DNA from: Candidatus Shapirobacteria bacterium CG2_30_35_20
GTDB taxonomy: Bacteria > Patescibacteriota > Microgenomatia > UBA12405
NCBI GenBank assembly: GCA_001873665.1
Contig: MNZO01000032.1
Span: 1 to 8,535, forward strand
DNA: 8,535 nucleotides
Direction: 5' to 3'
Each line of letters opens with the position of its first letter. The first letter of the stretch is position 1. The position numbers and the translations under genes were made by a program. Positions 1 through 4,036 of the stretch are shown here, in pieces. The notes beneath the pieces are model-generated. The model had not been told where the DNA came from and did not search any database. It was given only the letters and a program-made list of their open reading frames with translations.

Positions 1-641
1 TAAATATTGTCGAGACTGTGATATTGAGATAAAAGAGAGGTAGCGGTGGTGGGACCAACGCCGGAAACACCGGGATAGTTATCAGAAGAATCCCCCATTA
101 GAGCTTTTAAGTCGATGACTTGGGATGGGGAAACGCCAAGTTTTTCGATAACTTCTTTTTTGGTAAATAATTTACTTTCAGATAACCCGTGGATGGGCAT
201 ATAAAGTGAAACTTTGCGGTTGACCAACTGCATAAGATCTTTGTCGCCAGTGATAATAGTTATTTTTTTGATAAATTTCTTTTTGAAAAGTTTTTTTGAT
301 AATGTACCAATTAAGTCGTCGGCCTCGTAACCACCCATGGAAAATGTGGGGATGTTAGATTCGGCTAAAGTTTGGGGTAAAATTTGAAGTTGTGTTATTA
401 AGTCGTGATCAGTGGGATTGCGTTTGGCGCGATAACCCATAAATTCGACATTGCGAAAAGTGGGACCGGGGAGGTCGAGACAAACACATAAATAATCGGG
501 TTTTAGGGCATCGATAGACCCCAAAAGCATGGAATAAAAACCATAAAGGGCATTGACAGGTTGACCATTATTGGTCATTGGGGGAATTGAGTGATAGGCA
601 CGGTGGGCAACAGCGTGACCATCAACAATCAACAAATGCAT
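1..641 (-). CDS. polA: DNA polymerase I, N-terminal 5'-3' exonuclease domain (3' part outside window)
   Basis: The 213 residues visible form a FEN-like 5'-3' exonuclease, the domain that removes RNA primers and flaps in lagging-strand synthesis and repair. The start MHLLIVDGHAVAHRAYHS gives the first metal ligand, D7, and the family's N-terminal block. PGPTFRN (59-64) and GYRAKR (69-74) match the helical-arch region. GGYEADD (E106, D108, D109), ITGDKDL (D133, D135) and MGDSSDNYPGV (D184, D187) supply the clustered acidic metal ligands, and GVGPTTA (194-200) is the helix-hairpin DNA-binding loop. All expected acidic residues are present, so the domain looks active. The ATG at 641 fits the family N-terminus exactly. 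The gene runs off the left edge, so a full polymerase and a stand-alone exonuclease (about 260-300 residues) cannot be told apart. It lies 97 nt downstream of the PIN toxin gene on the same strand, behind an A+T-only repeat tract, with no visible Shine-Dalgarno site. Confidence 0.93.
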   Translation of the reverse strand, partial: MHLLIVDGHAVAHRAYHSIPPMTNNGQPVNALYGFYSMLLGSIDALKPDYLCVCLDLPGPTFRNVEFMGYRAKRNPTDHDLITQLQILPQTLAESNIPTFSMGGYEADDLIGTLSKKLFKKKFIKKITIITGDKDLMQLVNRKVSLYMPIHGLSESKLFTKKEVIEKLGVSPSQVIDLKALMGDSSDNYPGVSGVGPTTATSLLSQYHSLDNI

Positions 642-707
642 AATTTTTAATTTTTAATTTAAAATTTTTAATCAATTTTTAATGATTAAATTAATTAATT
701 TTTAAAC
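642..707. repeat. A+T-only degenerate heptamer tract upstream of polA
   Basis: This spacer is built from copies of AATTTTT, at 642-648, 649-655, 674-680 and 697-703, with related A/T words between them. An 8-bp inverted repeat, TTTAATCA (667-674) with TGATTAAA (683-690), could form a weak hairpin. The tract fills most of the gap between the PIN gene and polA. It looks like the A/T-rich member of the 7-bp repeat family found elsewhere in the window. No confident promoter could be picked out because nearly every A/T hexamer resembles a -10 box. The rest of the gap (708-738) holds nothing recognisable. Confidence 0.6.
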
Positions 708-738
708 AAAAAATAAGTGGTAATGAATTATAGCGAAT

Positions 739-1176
739 TTAAAACGGACTGTGGACGATGAGGTGTTTTTTGAGGCCAGCAAAATCTTTGGTATTGTTGG
801 TAAAAAGATGGTGAATATTGTTGTCAACCAGAATTGAAGCGAAATAAAAATCAAAAAGATCATTTTTTTTGGATAATTGACAGAAATTAGAATAAATATT
901 GAGAGTAAGTGATGATGGAGTGACAATGTGAATATTAAAAGAATTGATGATTTCAACAATATTCTCTAAAGCGATTTTTTGAGGTATATGATATAAAGAA
1001 ACTAGTACTCGATGTGCTTCGATAATATTGTTTTGAGTGGTATATGTTGGTGTACGATGCTTTAATAAATCCTTAAACAAGGTAATTGTTGGTTGATGAA
1101 ATTTAGAATCAGCGTCTAAAAAATAGACCAACAGGTTGGAATCAATACCCCATTTTTTTGCGTAGTTTATCGTCAT
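739..1176 (-). CDS. PIN-domain toxin (VapC-like ribonuclease)
   Basis: This is a 145-residue PIN-domain protein, the expected size for a VapC-like toxin. Members of the family are metal-dependent RNases that cut tRNA, rRNA or mRNA when released from their antitoxin. The conserved acidic set is visible: D12 in GIDSNLLVYFL, E53 in NNIIEAHRV, D109 in LFDFYFAS and D131 in NNTKDFAG. The N-terminal strand and the final hydrophobic strand are also typical. The reading frame stays open upstream to 1260, but that part lies inside the antitoxin gene and does not resemble a PIN N-terminus. ATG 1176 puts the first strand about ten residues in, as usual; ATG 1185 is the alternative. The start lies within the antitoxin gene (35-nt overlap), so translation is probably coupled. 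No Shine-Dalgarno site is visible. The RNA target cannot be inferred. Confidence 0.85.
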   Translation of the reverse strand: MTINYAKKWGIDSNLLVYFLDADSKFHQPTITLFKDLLKHRTPTYTTQNNIIEAHRVLVSLYHIPQKIALENIVEIINSFNIHIVTPSSLTLNIYSNFCQLSKKNDLFDFYFASILVDNNIHHLFTNNTKDFAGLKKHLIVHSPF

Positions 1177-1396
1177 AGATTTCATTTCGGTGAATAGATC
1201 TATTAACCCCAAGGTGAAGGCTACCAGCAAGCCTAAAAGGATCTTTGGTGGTGCTGGCACTTTGAATATTTATACCATTTTTAAGAGTGTTGGAAACAAA
1301 CTGACTAAAACTGGTTTGATTATAAGCAGCAACGATTCTGGCTTGAGTGTAAATATCCTCGGGGATAGTAATAGTGGCATGAATTAGATTGGACAT
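1142..1396 (-). CDS. Antitoxin of the PIN toxin, ribbon-helix-helix-like
   Basis: This 84-residue protein is encoded directly upstream of, and overlapping, the PIN gene, which is the standard antitoxin-first order. Residues 6-42 (HATITIPEDIYTQAR, then helix, SFSQFVSNTLKNGI) look like a ribbon-helix-helix DNA-binding domain, with the beta strand formed by TITIP. Residues 52-84 (DPFRLAGSL, then NEIYDDKLRKKMG) form a charged tail that would bind and block the PIN active site. ATG 1396 is the only sensible start, because the beta strand must lie close to the N-terminus. A promoter and a palindrome sit immediately upstream, which fits the negative autoregulation typical of such pairs. No specific subfamily name is justified from sequence alone. 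Confidence 0.8.
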   Translation of the reverse strand: MSNLIHATITIPEDIYTQARIVAAYNQTSFSQFVSNTLKNGINIQSASTTKDPFRLAGSLHLGVNRSIHRNEIYDDKLRKKMGY

Positions 1397-1412
1397 ATTG
1401 TATGATAATATG
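1394..1412. promoter_or_regulatory. Candidate operator palindrome for the antitoxin
   Basis: CATATT (1394-1399) and AATATG (1407-1412) form a perfect 6-bp inverted repeat with a 7-nt centre. It covers the -10 box and the start codon. Ribbon-helix-helix antitoxins commonly bind such sites to repress their own operon. The site is A/T-rich, so chance occurrence is possible. Confidence 0.45.
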
Positions 1413-1430
1413 ATAGTGTGATTTTGTCAA
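1402..1430 (-). promoter_or_regulatory. Promoter of the antitoxin-toxin operon, probably leaderless
   Basis: On the minus strand TTGACA (1430-1425) is a perfect -35 box. It is followed by a 17-nt spacer and TATCAT (1407-1402), one mismatch from the -10 consensus. The -10 box ends 5 nt before the antitoxin ATG at 1396, so the expected start of transcription falls on or next to the start codon, leaving no room for a Shine-Dalgarno site. The direct repeat TATCATAT/TATCATAC overlaps the -10 region. Confidence 0.75.
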
Positions 1431-1443
1431 GAGGGCGCAAACG

Positions 1444-2241
1444 CTATTTTAGTTTCTTGATTTCTGATTCCAAAATTTTGATATTTTTTTCAGCGGGTAA
1501 TAATTCGGGTGGGGTACCACCAATTTCCTCGATGGTTTTGCGGACTTTGCGACCAACTTGGTAATGGGTGTTGGAGGCAGGGATATCGCCATGAATATTT
1601 TTATTTTTTGATAAAATGTCCTCGGTTTGAGTAATACGAAATAAGTTGGCGGCGAGCTCGGTGGAACCGGCGCGGTCGAGCAACTCACCTTTTTTAATTT
1701 TCTTTTTATGTTCAATTTCAGAAAGAGTGTGATTGTAAAGTCCGCGATAGCCAGCGTCGTTGAATAATCCAAATTTTTTGACGCCTGATTTTGTGGCGGT
1801 ACTGAAAAGTTTTTTATTTTGGGCTGTGACCTCGGAGCGGATAAATAATCGTTTGTTGTCAGAATTTAACTGGTCGGTTAATTCCTGGCGACGAGTTTGG
1901 ATGGCAAAATAGGTTTGGGCGAGGGCAATTTGAGGTTTACGGCTATCGCCATTTTGAGCAATTAAATAACAAGCATAGCGATCAAGCTCGATATCAGTAA
2001 TGCTGATTTTAGCTTTGTTTCCAGTAATTAACGTCTTCGTGACGTCACGAAAGTGTTCTTTGACATCTTGGTTGCTTTTTTGACAGGCGGTTTTTGCTTT
2101 TTTAATAACTTCGTCAAAATTTTCCCAACGCAAATAATCTAAAGTTCTCATCAAATCTCTTGCCGACCAAAATTCGGAATTGTCTTTAATTATTTTAATG
2201 TTTTCGAAACTATTGTTTTGAGTGGAAATTATATTATTCAT
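1444..2241 (-). CDS. dinD: DNA damage-inducible protein D homologue
   Basis: This 265-residue protein is close in length to E. coli DinD (about 274) and matches it from end to end. Recognisable blocks are FENIKIIKDNSEFWSARDL (12-30, a Bro/KilA-N-like start), ELDRYACYLIAQNGDSRKP (85-103), QTYFAIQTRRQEL (109-121), GYRGLY (164-169), GSTELAANLFRITQTE (192-207) and THYQVGRKVRKTIEEIGG (225-242). In E. coli DinD is an SOS-regulated protein reported to act on RecA filaments; that role is only inferred here. The frame is open to a TTG at 2274, but that TTG is part of the -35 box TTGACA, so ATG 2241 is chosen. It starts at about the same point as E. coli DinD. No LexA box of the CTG-N10-CAG or GAAC-N4-GTTC type was seen. 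It is divergent from the secretion operon and upstream of the toxin pair, which has its own promoter. Confidence 0.93.
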   Translation of the reverse strand: MNNIISTQNNSFENIKIIKDNSEFWSARDLMRTLDYLRWENFDEVIKKAKTACQKSNQDVKEHFRDVTKTLITGNKAKISITDIELDRYACYLIAQNGDSRKPQIALAQTYFAIQTRRQELTDQLNSDNKRLFIRSEVTAQNKKLFSTATKSGVKKFGLFNDAGYRGLYNHTLSEIEHKKKIKKGELLDRAGSTELAANLFRITQTEDILSKNKNIHGDIPASNTHYQVGRKVRKTIEEIGGTPPELLPAEKNIKILESEIKKLK

Positions 2242-2246
2242 AATTA

Positions 2247-2274
2247 AATATACCGAAACTAAACCGAATGTCAA
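2247..2274 (-). promoter_or_regulatory. Promoter of dinD, probably leaderless
   Basis: On the minus strand TTGACA (2274-2269), a 16-nt spacer and TATATT (2252-2247) make a near-consensus sigma70-type promoter. The -10 box ends 5 nt before ATG 2241, so the mRNA should begin at or next to the start codon. Two direct copies of TTCGGT (2268-2263 and 2257-2252), 11 bp apart or about one helical turn, lie between the boxes and could be a regulator site. Confidence 0.75.
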
Positions 2275-2294
2275 GGAGTGTTTTCAATCTCCCT

Positions 2295-2320
2295 AAATCC
2301 CTCTTTAACAAGAGGGACTT
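2295..2320. repeat. C-rich/G-rich palindromic repeat in the divergent promoter region
   Basis: TCCCTCTT (2298-2305) and AAGAGGGA (2310-2317) pair perfectly around a 4-nt TAAC loop. With one mismatch the arms extend to 11 nt (2295-2305 and 2310-2320, 10 of 11 paired). A partial direct echo of the left arm, CTCCCTAAA, lies just before it at 2289-2297. The form recalls the dispersed short palindromes with a CCCT arm and AGGG arm seen in many bacterial genomes, but identity with any named family is not shown. It lacks a following T-run on either strand, so it is not a convincing intrinsic terminator. Confidence 0.65.
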
Positions 2321-2326
2321 AGAAAC

Positions 2327-2335
2327 TGGTAGAAT
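2327..2335 (+). promoter_or_regulatory. Extended -10 promoter of the secretion operon
   Basis: TGGTAGAAT fits the extended -10 form TGnTAnAAT: TG at 2327-2328 and the hexamer TAGAAT at 2330-2335. No acceptable -35 box lies 16-18 nt upstream, where the palindrome sits; extended -10 promoters often do without one. The hexamer ends 6 nt before ATG 2342, again predicting a leaderless or nearly leaderless mRNA. Confidence 0.6.
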
Positions 2336-2341
2336 TTTATA

Positions 2342-3274
2342 ATGGAGCAACATCCGATACCGCAACAAATATCATCCTACGAATTTAAACTGGTGGGAGA
2401 AATGACGTTGAAACAATTTGCCAAAGCAGCGGGAGGAATAATTATTGCATTAGTAATTAATTCGGCACCTTTGGTATTTTTTATAAAGTGGCCGTTGATT
2501 TTTATTTTTGCGGTAGGAGGATTGATGTTGGCCTTTGTGCCATTTCAAGACAGACCCCTGGAAACCTGGTTGTTGGCTTTTTTAAAATCAATTTATAACC
2601 CAACCATGTTTATTTATAAAAAGGGTCGACCAAAAAACTGGCTGGATATTGATTTGGCCAAAAATTGGATCGAAATTGTGGCACAAGAGAAAAAAGAGCA
2701 GGAGGAAATGTTGGAAAATAAGCCGATAAAGAAAAAGAGTCAGGTGAATGAGTTTATTGATTCGTTGCCATCGGTGAATAGGGAAGAAAAGACAATTAAA
2801 AATGACGAATTACGAATTACGAATGAGGAGAAGAAAGAAAAACTTCAAACTTCAGACTTCAAACTTCAAGAAGAAACAAAAGAAAAAGGAGTAATAACAG
2901 AAGACGTTAAAATGGATTCGGGTGAGGCAAGGCCGAGATTAAATTTGAAAAGAGATATTCAGGAAGCGACTGGGGAAATTGTGTTTGGACAAATCCCAAT
3001 GCCAGACATTCCTGATTTGCCAAACTTAGTGGTCGGAATGGTTTTGGATAATGGGGGTAAAATTGTGGAGGAAGCGATTGTGGAAATTCAAGATAAAGAA
3101 GGAAATCCGAGTCGGGTATTAAAAACCAATTCTTTGGGGCAATTTAGAACTTCAACCCAAATGACAAATGGAGATTATTTAATAGTTACAGAAAAAAATG
3201 GATTGGTTTTTGACCGTGTAAGTTTAAAATTGGGGGGGAAAATTGTTTCGCCCATAAAAATAATCGCAAAATAG
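2342..3274 (+). CDS. prgI: PrgI-family inner-membrane protein with C-terminal beta-sandwich-like domain
   Basis: This is a 310-residue first gene of the operon. Residues 1-100 match the PrgI family of Gram-positive and CPR type IV secretion systems: a short N-terminal segment (PIPQQISSYEFKLVGEMTLKQF), two membrane helices at about 30-48 and 51-67, then VPFQDRPLETWLLAFLKSIYNP and a basic IYKKGRPKNW. PrgI proteins are thought to form part of the membrane base, comparable to VirB3. Residues 110-215 are a charged, probably disordered linker that includes repeat-derived sequence (about 151-176). Residues 225-308 (PNLVVGMVLDNGGKIVEEAIVEIQ, then KTNSLGQFRT, then GDYLIVTEKNG) resemble a carboxypeptidase-regulatory or transthyretin-like beta-sandwich, unusual for a PrgI protein. 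Two helices put both ends on the same side, and the basic flank suggests that side is the cytoplasm. It is followed after 14 nt by the TraC-like gene. The domain fusion is seen directly; its role is unknown. Confidence 0.88.
   Translation: MEQHPIPQQISSYEFKLVGEMTLKQFAKAAGGIIIALVINSAPLVFFIKWPLIFIFAVGGLMLAFVPFQDRPLETWLLAFLKSIYNPTMFIYKKGRPKNWLDIDLAKNWIEIVAQEKKEQEEMLENKPIKKKSQVNEFIDSLPSVNREEKTIKNDELRITNEEKKEKLQTSDFKLQEETKEKGVITEDVKMDSGEARPRLNLKRDIQEATGEIVFGQIPMPDIPDLPNLVVGMVLDNGGKIVEEAIVEIQDKEGNPSRVLKTNSLGQFRTSTQMTNGDYLIVTEKNGLVFDRVSLKLGGKIVSPIKIIAK
2794..2870. repeat. Two adjacent heptamer arrays inside the prgI coding linker
   Basis: Positions 2794-2828 read as five 7-bp units: AATTAAA, AATGACG, AATTACG, AATTACG, AATGAGG. 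Positions 2843-2870 read as four units of a different word: CTTCAAA, CTTCAGA, CTTCAAA, CTTCAAG. The gap between them is 14 nt, twice seven, so the whole 77-nt stretch stays in one 7-bp phase. In the protein this gives roughly NDELRITNEE and LQTSDFKLQEE. Confidence 0.8.
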
Positions 3275-3288
3275 TTTATTATTAATCA

Positions 3289-3996
3289 ATGCCGATAGAC
3301 CCTGTCCGAATTGCCATAAAAGGAAGTACTCAAGACCACTTGCCGGTGGAAGACATTATTGATGGGATAGTGTTGCTCAAAGAAGGGGGGGCAGCGTTAA
3401 TTATGCAGGTATCCTCGGTCAATTTTGATTTGTTATCAGAAAAGGAACAGGCTTCTTTGGTTTTTGCCTATGGGGGGATATTAAATTCACTTAATTTCCC
3501 CATCCAAATTTTGATTCATTCGACAGCCAAGGACGTGAGGATTTATTTGACAAATTTAACACAAGCTGAGGTAGACCAGAAAAATCCATTATTAAAAAAT
3601 AGAATTGCCTCGTATCGCAAATTTATTGAAGAAACAGTCAAAAGAAATGATGTGTTGTCAAAAACTTTTTATTTAGTAGTGCCTTTTTTGCCAGCAGAAC
3701 TAGGATTAAAGCAGGCGGGAAACCAAATTATCGGGTCGGTCTTGCCGATGGTAAAAAAGAAAGATGCAGGACTACCTTTTCAAAAAGAATATATAGTTGA
3801 AAAAGCCAAGGCGGCGTTGGAACCCAAAAAGGACCACTTGATTAGATTATTCTCGCGACTAGGGTTGGAAATAAAACCATTAAATACAAAAGAATTAATT
3901 GAGTTGTTATATAAAATATACAACGAAGATAGCGCCAATAGCCAAAAAATTCAAAGCTTAAATTTTACAGCCCCAATGGTGACGACAAAAAAATGA
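3289..3996 (+). CDS. TraC-like protein, related to the VirB4 N-terminal domain
   Basis: This 235-residue soluble protein has no signal peptide, no membrane helix and no nucleotide-binding motif. The opening (STQDHLPVEDIIDGIVLLKEGG, then ALIMQVSSVNFDLLSEKEQ) and the part that follows (GGILNSLNFPIQILIHS, DVRIYL) match the TraC-like domain commonly encoded between prgI and virB4 in CPR genomes. That domain resembles the N-terminal, non-ATPase part of VirB4/TraC. It probably docks on the membrane base or on the VirB4 hexamer. The VirB4 encoded next has its own N-terminal domain, so this is an extra copy and not simply a split-off half. It starts 14 nt after prgI and is followed by 40 nt of repeat-filled spacer before virB4. 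No Shine-Dalgarno site is present. A TATTAT lies 6 nt before the ATG but has no -35 partner. Confidence 0.8.
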   Translation: MPIDPVRIAIKGSTQDHLPVEDIIDGIVLLKEGGAALIMQVSSVNFDLLSEKEQASLVFAYGGILNSLNFPIQILIHSTAKDVRIYLTNLTQAEVDQKNPLLKNRIASYRKFIEETVKRNDVLSKTFYLVVPFLPAELGLKQAGNQIIGSVLPMVKKKDAGLPFQKEYIVEKAKAALEPKKDHLIRLFSRLGLEIKPLNTKELIELLYKIYNEDSANSQKIQSLNFTAPMVTTKK

Positions 3997-4003
3997 CAAA
4001 TAT

Positions 4004-4031
4004 AATTTCTAATTACCAATTTCTAATTTCT
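4004..4031. repeat. Four-unit heptamer array between the TraC-like gene and virB4
   Basis: The spacer 3997-4036 is almost entirely four exact-phase 7-bp units: AATTTCT, AATTACC, AATTTCT, AATTTCT. It occupies the place where a ribosome binding site for virB4 would be expected, and no Shine-Dalgarno sequence is present. Confidence 0.85.
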
Positions 4032-4036
4032 AAATA

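Noticed and set aside
1177..1260. N-terminal extension of the PIN toxin to a start at 1260
   Set aside because: It lies wholly inside the antitoxin gene in another frame, and the extra 28 residues do not look like part of a PIN domain. The start at 1176 gives the usual length.
1190..1387. Plus-strand open frame opposite the antitoxin
   Set aside because: It is antisense to a well-supported antitoxin gene and has no domain.
2242..2274. DinD start at TTG 2274
   Set aside because: The TTG is part of a perfect -35 box and there is no ribosome binding site. ATG 2241 matches the family N-terminus.
2295..2320. Intrinsic terminator
   Set aside because: The hairpin has no T-run on either strand and lies upstream of both divergent genes, where no transcript needs to end.
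2242..2341. LexA-binding site controlling dinD
   Set aside because: No match to the proteobacterial or Gram-positive LexA box was found in the divergent region.
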